From Dermanyssus gallinae (lineage: Eukaryota; Arthropoda; Arachnida; Mesostigmata; Dermanyssidae), in NCBI GenBank assembly GCA_003439945.1, contig QVRM01003988.1:45001-109000 (forward strand): a DNA stretch of 64,000 bases, read 5' to 3'. Below the pieces are notes generated by a model, which searched no databases, was not told where the DNA came from, and saw only the letters and a list, made by a program, of their open reading frames with translations. Shown here piece by piece: positions 1-12,617 of this stretch; the stretch's first letter is position 1, and each line of letters opens with the position of its first letter. Position numbers and translations under genes: made by a program.

Positions 1-718
1 AAAGAGCAGAGAAATCTTAGACGAGCTTGTTTCCCGCAGAGACCGCCCCGTATTCTTAGCGGCACAAGATAACTTCAGTCGGGGTTGGCTTAAGGCCTTA
101 ACCTCGCCTCAGCTCGGCACCATGCTGGATCCAAACTCTGCGAGCCGCTTCAGTGCAAACTGTGTGGGAAGATAGTAGATTCCAGTGGCCTACACCCACT
201 GAGTTGCCTGAAGAGCGCCGGTAGATCGTCCAGACATGCTGAACTAAACGGTGTGATCATAAGGTCCCTTAGGAAAGCCGGTATACCATCTACACTTGAA
301 CCGAGAGGTTTAGTGTCCGCTGGCGATGAAAGACCTGATGGGGTGACCATTGCATTATGGTCACATGGAAAGTCCCTAGCTTGGGATGCAACGGTTTCGT
401 GCACAACCGCGGCTTCCTATTTACACCACAGCTCTGTTGAGCCGGGGTGGGTAGCAAAGCACGCGGACGCCAGAAAACGGTTTAAATATGCTGGACTGGA
501 AACCAGATATAATATATATTTGTGCCTGTTGCTATGGAGACACTAGGACCAATCAGCAAGGGAACCGAAGCATTTCTCAAAGATTTAAGTAAGCGAATTC
601 AGGAGGTCACGAACGACCGAAGAGAGGGTCAATTCTTGAGGCAAGCGTTGACCTTGGCCGTTTGCAGAGGGAACGCGGCATCTATGTTAGGCGCTATGGA
701 GTGAACTAATTATTTAAA
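1..718 (+). pseudogene. 3' end of a non-LTR retrotransposon (LINE) ORF2, frameshifted
   Basis: This is the C-terminal part of a LINE polyprotein, downstream of the RT domain. Reading starts in the second frame (positions 2-135), then jumps to the first frame at about 136. There a CX2C..HX4C zinc-binding cluster appears (LQCKLCGK, then GLHPLSC, about 145-213), followed by RHAELN, LEPRGL, RPDG and LAWDAT. This order is typical of the tail of many invertebrate LINE proteins, including tick elements. Two breaks are visible. Near 136 a frame change coincides with loss of the stretch normally lying just before the first cysteines. Near 520 a second frame change leads into PVAMETLG and RGNAASMLG, ending at the TGA near 705. 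The copy is dead. Family membership rests on recalled motif order, not on a search. Confidence 0.8.
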
Positions 719-783
719 AAACTTTGCAATAATACGTTCAGACCTCACAACTGTAACATTGTTTAACATGTAATAAACATAAA

Positions 784-852
<69 letters not shown>
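784..852 (+). repeat. (AAT)n tail of the LINE
   Basis: About 23 uninterrupted AAT units begin roughly 80 bases after the LINE stop codon, just after AATAAACATAAA. LINEs commonly end in short A-rich tandem repeats, so this is most simply the element's 3' tail. Confidence 0.85.
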
Positions 853-1004
853 CGTCTGCTTGCGGTTGATGGTCACGTTTAGATCAAGGCGCCAAAAATG
901 TTGTGATTTTTCTTTAAAACTTAGTGTTGCGAAAATCAGCATGGAGTGTCTACAAGGCTCTTCCAGATTTATTGATCATTTAAATGTCCTGGTGATGTAG
1001 GTTA

Positions 1005-1100
1005 GGAAATCACCAAGTTTTAATTGGGTTTGAGAGTCCCACACTACCCAGACCAAAGGGTGTACAATATGCATTTTTCCTGGCCTGCTGTGAAAAACAA
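1005..1100 (+). mobile_element. R1-like LINE 3' UTR remnant
   Basis: GTTTTAATTGGGTTTGAGAG, then TCCCACACTACCCA, then GGGTGTACAATATGCATTTTTCC matches in order the 3' UTR at 40,455-40,570 and partly that at 14,823-14,890. The GTGGGT...ACTACCC arms form a small hairpin in the better copies; here the left arm is degraded. No coding remnant upstream could be confirmed. Confidence 0.55.
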
Positions 1101-1736
1101 TTCATTTATCATAATAGGCATGTGAGGGATTAGAGTACTGAGTAGCCGCTACATAATGCAATATGCGTCCTCCTGGATACACCTTCGAAAATCGAAGGAG
1201 AACCTCGACTTCTGGATGACTCGATAATATCTTCTGTGGCTAAGCCTGTTCCGTGGATGAATTACGACGTGCAGAGTAGATTCACGCGTCGTCTGGAGAG
1301 TAAATTCCGCAGTTGGTATGCTGTTTGCTTTGCTCGGAATTACCTTATCATACGTCTAGGCCAGCATCCCCAGCCGCTCAACATTGCAGATCGGATTTCT
1401 CAACGCGAATATCTTGACCCTCGTCGCCGGGGTTGTACAACATGCCGAGCAGCAGATGATTAGGTGAAAAAATGCGATAGTCACAAGTGTTCCGCTAAGT
1501 ACCAAACCACACAAACATTTTCAAGAGAAACCACGACGCTTGGAAGATGGCTCGACGGCTCTTTACACGCCGTTGGCCAGAAACGTGAATGGACCACTAT
1601 TCCGACCAGACCCAAGAAAGCTGTGGAAACAGCTGCAAGGAAGACAGCTCAAGAGACGCCTACACGGCACATAAATCAATTTGTCAATGGCCAGAGTGCC
1701 CAGATGCTTTAACATCTCCTAATGTATAAAAACATT
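1101..1736. other. Unassigned unique-looking sequence
   Basis: Two short open frames (1,236-1,463 and 1,464-1,712, plus) lie here, but neither shows a recognisable motif. I see no gene. Confidence 0.5.
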
Positions 1737-1762
1737 TATATATATATATATATATATATATA
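1737..1762. repeat. (TA)n microsatellite
   Basis: A perfect TA dinucleotide run of about 13 units. Confidence 0.95.
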
Positions 1763-4619
1763 CCAGCTTTCTTTCCGGAACAGGGACAACACAAGGGAAG
1801 TTAGCTGTTAGCCTCCGAGATTAGGATCAGATAGATACTCCGCAAAGTCTATGTGCTCCTCTGTCCAGACAGAGGTTGGTCTGGTTGCGACGCGTAATAA
1901 CAATGGTGTAAGATCAAAATTATTCCAGAGTATGTATCAGACTTGACGGAACGCCGGTTTTCGAGGTCTGCGTTGCTGATGAAATGTTTAAAGTGACGTC
2001 ATGTAATGAATCCGCTTTAGTGTTTACGTGGCGACATGTATGGACACTAGGCCACTGATTGTCGGGCAAAGAAAGCCCGAACTGTGACGGCGATTACGCT
2101 TCGAGCGACGATAACCGGACTGTGCAGAGAGTCTACGCAGAATATCAAGCAATAAAACTATACAGAGAAGGATGTACACGTTTTTCCGATTCAGTGATTT
2201 ATGACGACCGGCGACGAAGAGATACGGCCGGCTATGCCACGGAGTTCTAGACCTGTGTTGCACAAAATTAATAAGACAAAACGTTGTCATCTACCTCCAC
2301 CGTTCCGTGAAGGAAGCCACGTAATGACAAAGCAAATTAGAAATTCGATGAGGAACAAATAAAGCTTGGCTAAAGCCGTCGCCAAGAATGTGGTCTATTA
2401 CCTAGAGTACAAAATGGACAAGTTCTTTTAATATCTGCTTAGGACAGTTTCGACGACGTGCCCCCGCAGATTTCAGAATGTCCGCTAAGTCAAACCTAAC
2501 AAAAAATACAGCTTAAGTGACCAGTCAGCCTTCTACGAACGACAGGCTCACTGTGTGAAAATCTCAGGCGAATTTCTTCATGGGCCAAGAAATGTCAACA
2601 TTTTTCAAAGAACTTGGAAAATAATCAAACGCGGTCACAAAGGGTTCTGGAAAGTACCTACTGCAGCGCGTATATATCGAGATCCAGAGGGGAAACGCGA
2701 TGTCAGTCGAAAGGACCCTTTCCTCCGCCGTAGGGATTCCTAAGATCCCGTAGAAAAACTGATGTTGTTAATACTATTTTGATTAATAAAAAATGTCGTT
2801 TTATGTTATTTATCCCTTGACTTAGACTTCAAATATTTGCACATACTGCGGTTGCGCACTCCTCGCAGCCTCGTTGGGCCTGTGAGTTCACACAACCCGA
2901 TTGCACTCTCCAGTATCGTTACGCAGCCGATTAGCAGACAGTTCTAGGCCACTTTAATTATTTTTAAATAAATGGTATTAGAGGTGGATAAATATGTTTT
3001 CTGATTTGTTGTATACTTGTTTGCCTTACCGTCTGCAGCCGTGCGTGGGTTGTATGAACGGCTACTCTGTCTCGTGAAAATTCAATGTTGGCTAGAAACA
3101 TGCCGCTTTTGAGACGATTGTATCGGGATTTGTCAATGTAAGGTTAAAATGTATTACTAAAGGTGAGCATTAAAATTGTAGCGTGGGGAAAATTATAGTT
3201 CTTGCAGTTAAATACTACTTCTGTAATTATATTAATACAAATAATCGTATGCAATTGTCTTGGGTGTTAGGCAAGCTAACTATCTTTTCGCAGCTCGGTT
3301 TTTGCGTCCACGGTGGGCATCTTTTCGCCAGAGGACAAGTGAACACGGCCTGCTGTGGAAGCTGCCCAGTAGCTATCAATATCGAACAGGTCTGTTTGAA
3401 TTCAAGGCTTTAGAGAGATTTTGTCTGACTTTCGTGGAGACTAATTGAAATTCGACGTACTGTTGGAGGTAAGAACTCGACCAATGCTGCGCAATAGCAC
3501 ATTTAATGTGGAGCTCAGAGTGCGCACCCAAGTTAAAAAATTGTCCCAAATTGTTTTCCGCTGCCTCACTTAGTGTTAGGTTTCTCACACAGTGCACGCC
3601 ATCGTGAATGTTCTGCTGTGTTTCGTCCTGTTTCTTCAACACCCGCGTACCCCTTTAAATCCTCGCCGCAGCCCTTTAAACTGTCACTTTCGGCAGACAA
3701 AGGAACTGTATAATCTCACTAGGGGCCCGTCCGGCGAGAAGAGCGTAAACAATAGTTGATCTTTGCCGAAACTCTTGATACGAAATTTTTCGGTTGGCTG
3801 CCATGATTGTTGTTTGTATACATTCTACTTGAATTTCTACACAAGCTCTCGATGGGTACCAGCATGGACTCGTACTGGATACGTTAGAGCCGGTTTAGCC
3901 GCCTCACCTTTTAACGCATTATTCTCTTATTGTAGTACTGAATTAAAAGAATGCCTCTTCGCTCACCCATTCCAAGCACTACCGGGCGCCCCAACACAAC
4001 AGGGCTGAAGTATGTCTCTAGAAAGTCGCAACATTGATACAAGTACTAATAGCCACTGCAATAGCGGGACGTGTGCACTTCGTCAGAGTTGCAGCCACAT
4101 TATAACGTGCTTTAGCACAGTAACGATTACCAAACATTTTTTATCACGCTAGTCTATAAGATACAAACACAGGAAGGTCATCTTCGAGTTGTAAGGACGA
4201 GTACATATCAAAGTTCGTAGCTCAAACCGGAATCAGAGCACGGCAGAGCTGCCAATACCAGCAAGCGTGAAACTAGTAAACACAGGTCCTGGAACTTTGA
4301 GGCCTCCTCTAGAATTTCGACACTTTTGTTTGTTTGTTTGTTTTTTCCACAAATAAAGTCAACAAATACGGCACATCTTTATTTAGCTTTAATTTAATAA
4401 CCTAATTCGCCTAAGTAAACATTATCTATCTAACATAAAGTTGCATAAATAGGAAGCTCAGTAATAATAACAATAAGGGCGTGGGAGGGGGCAAAACAAA
4501 CTAGCGTAATTATATTAATACGACAAATGAAGCAGACAAATCAATAATACATTGAAACGTGGCAGCGATCTCAGTAAAAGATAGGAGAAAAAAGTTGTAT
4601 TTCTTTCGAACATAGCGCA
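1763..4619. other. Unassigned intergenic or intronic sequence
   Basis: Moderate GC and short frames only. Nothing recognisable as a gene, RNA or repeat was seen apart from a (GTTT)4 run near 4,327-4,344. Confidence 0.5.
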
Positions 4620-6060
4620 CACGTGACGCTATGTCCGTGTCGACGCGGTGGCCTCATGATTACTATGGCTCCACGACAATTCGCTTCTGGTCAGCCTTCT
4701 CTGACAGTGAATGCCTTCCAACTCTTTTTCCCTTACGCACACACATATAAACACTCACTTGTCTTTTCCTATTTCCGTATAAATAATCCTCTCCCTCTCC
4801 GTCTTGCTCCCTGTTGTTGTTGTTGTTGTTGTTGTTGCTGCTGTTGTTGTTGTTTTTCATTGTCTTCTTCCATCTTCTTCGTGCATTTTCTATGCACGTG
4901 TAAATTCAACGAAAAGGATGATCGTTTCGCCACCCTTGGGGTGGTTTTGGATTATGTCTTCGTCGTTGTTGTTGTTGTTGACTTCATAGCAACAACGACA
5001 ACAACACTAACAACAACAATACAATAGCTGCAACCTCGACAACATCAACAACAACAACAACAATCATACAACAGCAACCACAACAACAACAACAACAACA
5101 ACGACGACGACAGGGCCAAGGAATTGACGGAGGGAGAAGAACGGGGCCGACTGCCGCGTCCTTGGTTTCGGACCGTGGGAACCACCTAGCGGATGCCGCC
5201 GTTGTTCCGACATTGACGCCGCCCGCTGTGGCGGTGGCGCCGCCGCCACCGCCATCGATGGTGCCGACCGCGCTGCCCTGCACCCTGCTGTTGCGTCGGC
5301 GTCGGCGTCGACGACGACGTCAGGAGGTCCTCATCGATGCAGCAGCAGCAGCAGCGGCAGCACACAGAGAGCCGCTCTGCAGCAGCAGTGATGGTGGTGG
5401 CCCGGTGCCAGCGGGCCGTCAGTGAGTTATCCGTCAGTCGGGGGAGTGTCCCGGGATGACGAGTAGTAGTGGTAGTAGTAGTAGTAGTTGAACAGCTTGA
5501 AATATTATAGATGAATGGAAAATAGATAGATAAATAGATAGATAGATCGAAGATAGATCGATGAATGAACGGGCGAACGCCTGTCCGCCAGTTTTCCGCT
5601 GTTTGCGGCCTGCGGATGGTCGTTTTTAGTTCATCGTCATCGTCGTTGTTGTTGTCGTCGTCGTCGTCGTTGTTGTTGTTGTCGTCACTGTTGTTGTCGT
5701 CACTGTTGTTGTTGTTGTTACCGTTGTTGTCGTTGTTGTTGTTGCTGTTGTTGCTGTTATTGTTGTTGTTGCTACTACTACTGATGTTCCTGTTCCACGA
5801 TCTGCGGTTTGATTTTGCAGTTCGATTTATAATCGTCATCATCGCTACCATCATTAGAGTTTATATAATCACCATCGTCGTCGTCGTCATGACCAATATC
5901 ACAATCATTCTTATCGTTATTATCATCATCATCATCATCTTCCTCTTCTTCTTTACCATCTGATTTCTCATAATCATTATAAACACCTACCATCATCGTC
6001 GAAGGCTCTCGTCGGCCCTGTCGATCTGTGTGGTGGAAGGTGACCTACCTCGGGTGTGGG
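4620..6060. repeat. Trinucleotide-rich, CpG-rich island
   Basis: In order: (GTT)n 4,813-4,855 and 4,964-4,981; (AAC)n 4,990-5,100 ending in ACG units; GC-rich sequence 5,200-5,330 with CCG/GTC units; (CAG)n 5,338-5,360; (TAG)n 5,461-5,490; (GATA)n-like 5,522-5,555; (GTT/GTC)n 5,636-5,775; (TCA)n 5,835-5,960. All long open frames here are homopolymeric translations of these repeats and are not accepted as genes. The GC- and CpG-rich core could be promoter or 5' UTR DNA, but no transcript signal is provable. Confidence 0.75.
4813..5102. repeat. Opposed (GTT)n and (AAC)n arms, potential foldback
   Basis: GTT runs at 4,813-4,855 and 4,964-4,981 are followed by AAC runs at 4,990-5,102 on the same strand. 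A transcript across them could pair GUU with AAC units into a long imperfect hairpin. Confidence 0.6.
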
Positions 6061-6351
6061 TGCGGACTGCGCTAGCTGGCGGAGGAAAGGGGGGGTAATT
6101 GTACACATATACATACGTGATGCGTATGCATGCTGGGTGTCGATGCGTCTCTATCAGCATGTGTTTGTTTCATAGCAAGTGTCTATAAACGTATCGTTTC
6201 GTATGTAGGCTATATAACAACTATGCATACTGGTCAGCAGCGGCAGTAACGATAGCAAAACGAGTACATGTTTTAAGGCGCTTTGCAACGCAGCCTACTA
6301 CAGTCCCGAAATGTAGAATCGCGAATAACAACCACAACAGTGGCAAGTGCC

Positions 6352-6435
6352 TATAGTGACCGCAACAATAGCAACGACTGGAACAACAGCAACAATAACA
6401 ACGACTAGAACAACAACAACGATTAGAACAGCAGC

Positions 6436-6485
<50 letters not shown>

Positions 6486-6496
6486 CCACAACAACC

Positions 6497-6535
<39 letters not shown>
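6352..6535 (+). repeat. (AAC)n tract
   Basis: Interrupted units (AGC, ACG, ATT variants) at 6,360-6,430 become near-perfect CAA/AAC from 6,430 to 6,535. The apparent long proteins here are repeat artefacts. Confidence 0.9.
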
Positions 6536-6536
<1 letters not shown>

Positions 6537-6639
6537 GGCGTCTGCTGCAGGTTTAAAACAATTGGCAAGGTGGCAAAAGCCGCCCATCGTGAGATCCAAC
6601 CACCGTAACAAACTCTGGTCAGGGTTCGCTCGAAGTGAC

Positions 6640-6905
6640 ACACACGCATTGGCTATCATCGCAATCTTGGGAGCATCGAGAGCCGAACATTTTGACATAT
6701 CTATGGTTTCCCCAACAGCCCTTGTGGCGGCATCGCCGCTGACCCTCAGCAGTATAGTATTTTTTATCATCTATTCAAAATAAGCATTGCTCATTCAGAA
6801 TTTAATTAACATGGAGATCGAACAGGTGATACGCTGAAAGATCTTCACAAAACCTTCGCTAGCCCGCCCTTTGACCACGCCGCCGCCATTGACCTGCAGC
6901 ATCTC
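6640..6905 (-). mobile_element. SINE-like repeat, family B (tail plus degraded tRNA-like head)
   Basis: Read on the minus strand, a B-box-like CTGTTCGATCTCC near 6,813-6,825 is followed by ATGAGCAATGCTTATTTTGA, GATGATA, then GCCGCCACAAGGGC, TGTTGGGGAAAC and ATATGTCAAAATGTTCGG. The same order with scattered mismatches occurs on the plus strand at 40,595-40,730. Upstream of the B box, sequence with GGTCAAAGGGCGGGCTAG may be a decayed A-box region. The match between copies is seen directly; the SINE assignment is an inference from the tRNA-like box. Confidence 0.65.
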
Positions 6906-9394
6906 AGCAATAGCAGCAGCAGCAGTAAGGGTAAGTAAAAACTCAAAGGTTTTCACTCAGGCCAGCAATGCACTAAATAAAACTGGACTGGAATTTAATC
7001 ATCATTAACTTACCACATTAACTAACACTGATGTCTCATCACTGATAAGTGGATAACAACGACAAGCAGAACGTTGCAGATACGCCTAGTCATCAGATAC
7101 ATGCATACATACATAGCTCTATTGACTGTTGTTGCTAGTATAGTAATAATAAAATAAAATAGTTATATCATATTTAAAAACAAATAGTAATAGGCCCAGC
7201 CAACCTTCTACTTTACATTGAGGCGCATGCTCGAAGGGCTCATCACACTAGCCGGCTATTACATAGGCAGGCAGGCAGGCTTCGTATGTACATACCGTCA
7301 CCACAATAGCGCGGTGCAATGGCGTGCTTGATGGCGTTGGTATGCCGATTTTCTATCAGCGTCCGAAGCAGATCCTTGGAGCGATATTATGATTATGATT
7401 ATGATTGGACGACGACGACAACGACGACGATCGGCGTTCGATGATTTACGACTCAAAAATGGCGATCAACTGCAACCAGACGGCAGTAGGGCAGCGCCGA
7501 CAAACACAACTAATCAATGCAGCAGCAGCAATAACGACAACATGATCAAGAACAACACTGATCAAATACATACACAATAAACAAGCAAACAACAGCACCA
7601 CCAGCAGCAACATCAACAACAACAACAACAACAATTACAATCAGTAGAGTGAACAACAGCAGCAGCAGCAGAAATAATTACACTGAGTAGAATAAGCCAC
7701 AGCAGTAACAACGACAGAAATAGCGTCAATAAAGAACAAACATTTACACAATGGTTAAATTTCAGCCACAAAAATTAATCTACGTCGATGAAAAGTCTCC
7801 CTAGGCAGGCAACGATAGTACCGACAGGCTAAGTAAGATTATCAATTTCCACTGACAATGAATGCTGGCGCTTATGTGTGGGACGTTTGATAACAACAAC
7901 AACAACAAAAACACCGACAACAACAACAACCACATATCTAGATAATGCAAAACATAGTCCACAGTCGTTTAGTTCATATATATAGTCCTAGTAATAACAG
8001 GCAAAAGTTGTCAATAATTACGCGAAGTTTCTACTAGTATTAATGATGATAGTAATTGTTATAGTGGGGGCGTAGTAATGTAGCGCCACTTTATGCGGCG
8101 GGCTTAGTAAATTCGTCGTGTTCGTTACACTACCGCGTAAAAAAGCTGTTTCATCTACACGTACAGAACGTATGAACGTTTGCATGTCCGGAATGCAGCG
8201 CACATATTTTCATCATACCCCCATACGGAACTTCTAGACATGTGCTGCTATTGAATCTAGTTAAGAACGCTTGCTAGGACAAAACCTGTGTTTGTTAGTG
8301 GTACTTGAGTGTATTATTACTAGCAATATGTACATACATATCTAAGGAGTATATCTAAATATATACAACATCTCAGAATGGATCATGTGTGTGTTGAGGA
8401 TTCGTATGAATGACATCCACTTCGTCTTGTCAAAAATGCGGGATGTCTGCCTTATGACATTGTCTAGGTCCCATACTGCTATTTTTCGACCGAGAAATAA
8501 CACGGCTTGATATCCAACGGCACAAAGCATCCCCTCAGTCAAGCTTTTATCCAGTACATTAACCGTTTACGAAGAAGATCGAGGATACATAGCGGGTGAA
8601 CCGTAGGGCTTCCGTGCAAGGTACTTGCAATTGCACTAAGCCTGCCTCCGACAAATGTTGCCTAGATATATTGCTGCGACAAGCTTGAAACGTGCCGTCC
8701 AGTTTTTGGACTTCATTCATTCATTTTGTGCAGGTCCAAATAGATTGAACTTGCCACAATTTTCAAGCATACATTCCTCTCTGGCGTCGAAAATCTGAAT
8801 GACCTAAATACATTTTATAGAAAAAAAATCCTCTGCGTATAGATCATATTATTATGAACTTCATTAACTTAAATGGGTGAATTATCATTTTTTTTGTGCG
8901 TGATGTGGCATGACAAAGCCAGATTGGTTTAACAAGTTATGATAATAAAGGTATATATATATATATATATATTTATCTTCAGGTGGGCCTGGTTCAACGT
9001 TGGAAACCGCGAGGTTATGGACGATTGTTATTATGTCTGCCTGCATTTACTGCACGTTCCATCTATTCAACGGACGCCTGCAAAGTTTGTCTTTTGGGCG
9101 CGCTCTGTGACACTGAAAAGGATAGCTGCAACGCACTCTAGCAATTTCACGTATATAACGTTTAGAGAGAACTATATTTATTAAAATGACATTTAAGTGT
9201 TACAGCGAGATACGTTTAGAGATATATTCATATAGCGTCGTGAACTTGAATGTTTGTGTCTAGGCTGATCGGATCGTGCACGCTTGCATAGCCAACGTCA
9301 AAGCCTAGGACGGCAAACTGTAGTAGTAAGTGCTCAGTATTGAATTCATCGTACAATTCAAGTTACTCAGTCAGTAATTTTTCGACGGGGGAGG
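6906..9394. other. Unassigned sequence with scattered short repeats
   Basis: Contains ATT(A/G) runs near 7,388-7,405, CGA units 7,409-7,430, CAG/AAC mixtures at 7,517-7,680 and 7,890-7,933, and (TA)n at 8,952-8,973. Minus-strand frames at 8,018-8,203 and 8,342-8,542 show no known motif. No gene is supported. Confidence 0.5.
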
Positions 9395-9938
9395 GGGGGG
9401 CAGCAGCGGCAGGGCGGCCAGCTTGCTCAACCAGTCATCAGAATCAGTGACACTACATTACACTAGGCCTCTGCATTTCCACTCTTACTGTCTCTCTCAT
9501 AACACATATGTTTTCTCTCATCTGATTTGCTCTCACCCCCGCCCTCTCCCTTTCTCTGTCTCTCGCTTCATTTTCGCCTCCCTCTCTCCCTTTGGGAGTT
9601 TTCGTTTCTTTACCACTCAGTCTACCAGCCGTGTCAGAGGCGTGCCGCCAGTATGCAGACCGGTACCGAGGATCACTGCCGAGGTCGAGCCGATTGACAG
9701 ACAGGTCAATGTCCGTTGACTCCGATTCGCTGGCACTGATTCTCGGCATTGGAAGATAGCGGCTTCTCGGGTGTACTCCGGCCGCCGTGTTTCCGCTTCT
9801 GGCTAGCAGCCACTGCTCCTACCACTTCTACTACGAGTAGTGCTATTACCCAACAATAACAACAGCCACAAACACAACAACAACAACATTGCCATCAGCA
9901 GCAGCAACATCAACATCAACAACAACAACAACATCGAT

Positions 9939-9973
<35 letters not shown>

Positions 9974-10520
9974 AAACAACAACAACGACGACGACAACGA
10001 CAGCAACAACAACAACAACAACAACAACAACGACAGCAACAACAACAACAACGACAACAGCAATAACAACAACAACAACAGCAACGACAACAACAGCAAC
10101 AACAACTACAACAACAACGACAACAACAACAGCAACAACAACAACGCCATCAACAACAACCACCACCACCACTACTACCGCTACTACGACAGTCTCTTCT
10201 TTCGGCGAATCGCACACACACACACACAGCGCAGTGCGTCCGAGAGCAGCATTACGTGTTTGTGTATTTTGGATCGGTCTGGAATCTGTAATCTAATATG
10301 TAGCCGCACACGTTGCGTGCCTTTACAAGCCTGTTGTTTGCCTGCCTGCCTGCCTGTTCGTCTTTCGTCATGTTGCCAGATTACGTTTGAACTCCCCGAC
10401 CATCCATCCATGCATTCATCCATCTCCCCTATTCTCCTTCGCTGAAAGGGGAAACGAGGAATTCTCACTGAAAACAAGTCCGATAATCATGACGTCGTCG
10501 TCGTCGAATAATACCACCGT
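9395..10520. repeat. Trinucleotide-rich island with long (AAC)n
   Basis: A G-rich/CAG start (9,385-9,420), a pyrimidine-rich stretch (9,480-9,600, CTCTCTC and CCCTCTC), a CpG-rich segment (9,610-9,800), then AAC repeats with AGC and ACG interruptions from 9,848 to 10,165, CAC/ACT units to 10,190, (CA)n at 10,212-10,228 and (CTGC)n-like at 10,340-10,353. Frames of 100-200 residues here are poly-Asn, poly-Thr or poly-Leu artefacts. No host motif was seen. Confidence 0.8.
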
Positions 10521-11889
10521 CGTGTGCGGCGCTCACAACTAACTACCTAACAGACACTAATTTGCTAAGCCTAAGTTAACTAATTTTCATGGCCCGTCAA
10601 CAACTCCTAAGCACATGACCGACCGGCCTTGCACAACTAGCACACCTTGTTGTGGTTTTTGCCAATCGGTATTGGCTACCAGAGACCGAAATTTACAAGA
10701 GTATATCAGCAAATTATTTATATATATATGCGCCTACTAGATAATTGTCGATTTGCATGATATGTATATAACCCCACGCCCATATCTCTGTAATACAGTA
10801 CCAACTAATCGTGAAAATACGAATTTAGTCATGTAAGCACGATGCAAAGAAGATAGCCGAAATGCCGATCAGTGGAGAGAGCAACCGACACTCTCGCCAG
10901 AGTAGATATGGCAGAAGAGACACGTCATTTAAGAAGACGATACTCGAGGTTTAAATGCCCAGCTTTCACTGCTTGACGGTCAAGCAGATGCTGACGGGCA
11001 ATATACATAAGGCGCTTTAAAACTTGTAAAACAAAAGTTTAATACAACGCATCAGTGAAGCAACACTTAAACCCTGGGAATACACGAGTAGGCGGTGAAA
11101 ACAGGACGAGCAAACAGAAACACAATGGGAATGTTAAATTAAGTAGGAGTTAGTTACGACTAATGTATACCTAGGTGATGGTGTTAGGAACATTGACAGT
11201 TTAGGAACAAAGCACAATCAGATGCTAGGTGGCGAGCAAGTAACTGTAGAGGAAATAAATCGAGTGGCCAGGAAAGATTCGTGGAATTGGCGAGAAATTA
11301 TCACGGTAATTAAAAGCAAACTGTGGAATATGAGAAAAAGAACTGGCCTAAAGAAAGAGTAAAAAGAGATCTTTAAAAATCTGTACGAGCATAGCTGCAC
11401 AAAAGAAGCAAGAACATAGAGTTTAGTTAGTTTCGAGTAAGCAAAATCTGTCGACGATGAGAAGCTGATGTTTTGCATTGCAATTTGTACTATACATGTG
11501 AGAAAACGTAAAAACAAATTAGGGATAATATAAGGTATCAGATTCAGGGGTCGTATGATACATCGAACAGTAGGTAGTCATGCAATGCATTGCCGATTTA
11601 TGTACATTTTTTGACTTTATTATTAGAGGGAGGGTCCGGTTTAGGTTCAAGGCCATTGGTTGCTGCTAGATTACGAACTCTGAGAAATTATTTCTTGCAA
11701 TCAGAAATTGAGCTGCGGAAAGCTATGGAAGTTCAACACAAGTAAATAATACAGAAGAACAAACTCTCTCTCTGTTCATATTAAACTACCACAAAACAAT
11801 ATGATCGTAGAGTAGTGCAACCTGCCTAGACAAAACCACAAAGAAAACATGACAACAGAAGATGGTGCTCAAAAGTTAGCCGTTGCTGC
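10521..11889. other. Unassigned sequence
   Basis: AT-richer, with short frames only. The stretch 11,240-11,400 is purine-rich and briefly open on the plus strand. It may belong to the LINE whose RT fragment follows, but no motif confirms that. Confidence 0.4.
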
Positions 11890-12260
11890 TCACAAGCATA
11901 TACGATCTACGACATGATATATGCAGTGCTTATCGATTCTCGAAAGGCTTTCGACTCTCTCTCTCTCTCTCGCTCTCTCAAGAGAGAAAGTACTTCAAAA
12001 ACTACAGGACAATGTCAGGATCGGAGATCGCGTGTCAACCTCATTCGAGACTGCCTACGCCCGAAACGCATCTGGATCAAAAACGGAGACTATTGCATCG
12101 ATTAGGCGGTACGCCAGTCACAGGGTCTCTGTCAGGCCGAAACGACCAACTCCCTCTAATTTGTCCTCCATGCAACTGACTTGATTAGAACACCGCACGG
12201 AGTAGGTGCTCTATCCGCACTCTGTGCAGATCTATAGCTTGTGTTTATTTAGATCTTGTG
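11890..12260 (+). pseudogene. Degenerate LINE reverse-transcriptase fragment
   Basis: From 11,914 the plus strand reads MIYAVLIDSRKAFDSL, a good match to RT motif A (aspartate at 'IDSRKAFD'). Right after it a (TC)n run at 11,957-11,990 replaces normal coding sequence. Further on, in shifted frames, come LIRDCLRPKRIWIKNGD, then SQG.CQAET and FVLHATDLIRT, matching the usual QG..QGDP..LLFVL..DL block. ALCADL near 12,215-12,235 corresponds to the YADD block with one Asp lost. At least two frameshifts and several stops show it is dead. Clade not assigned. Confidence 0.65.
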
Positions 12261-12390
12261 ATCATGGCAAAGTCAAGGAAACATTTGCAGTACATAAGAG
12301 GAAGGGCTTAGTGGTATGGCATTAGTGGACTTGTTTTCAATGCAACGAAAGCGAAGATAATGCAAATCAGACGTGGAGAAGTCTACACAC

Positions 12391-12415
12391 TATATATATA
12401 TATATATATATATAT
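12391..12415. repeat. (TA)n microsatellite
   Basis: Perfect TA run of about 12 units. Confidence 0.95.
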
Positions 12416-12617
12416 TGCCAGTAGATAAAACTTGTAAACCGTTTTTTATACCTAGCAATTCACTTGAGTCACAAGCTAATTTTTACTTGTCATATCGAGT
12501 TTAAGCATGCTCAAATGGTCTCGGCGACGGCACTTATCGGAGACCCTTAAATATAAACACAAAAATTTGCTACGAAAATATTTGACTTCTGGATTAGACC
12601 GATAGTGGCATACTGTT

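Noticed and set aside
784..852. (AAT)n as an independent microsatellite
   Set aside because: Its place just past a LINE stop codon and AATAAA-like sequence makes a LINE tail the simpler explanation.
5186..5963. Long Asn/Asp- or Leu/Ser-rich frames on both strands
   Set aside because: They are translations of GTT/GTC/TCA repeats. Overlapping frames in several phases are open together, as expected of triplet repeats lacking stop codons.
9840..10445. 201-codon Asn-rich frame
   Set aside because: It is driven by (AAC)n, with frames open on both strands and no conserved domain outside the repeat.
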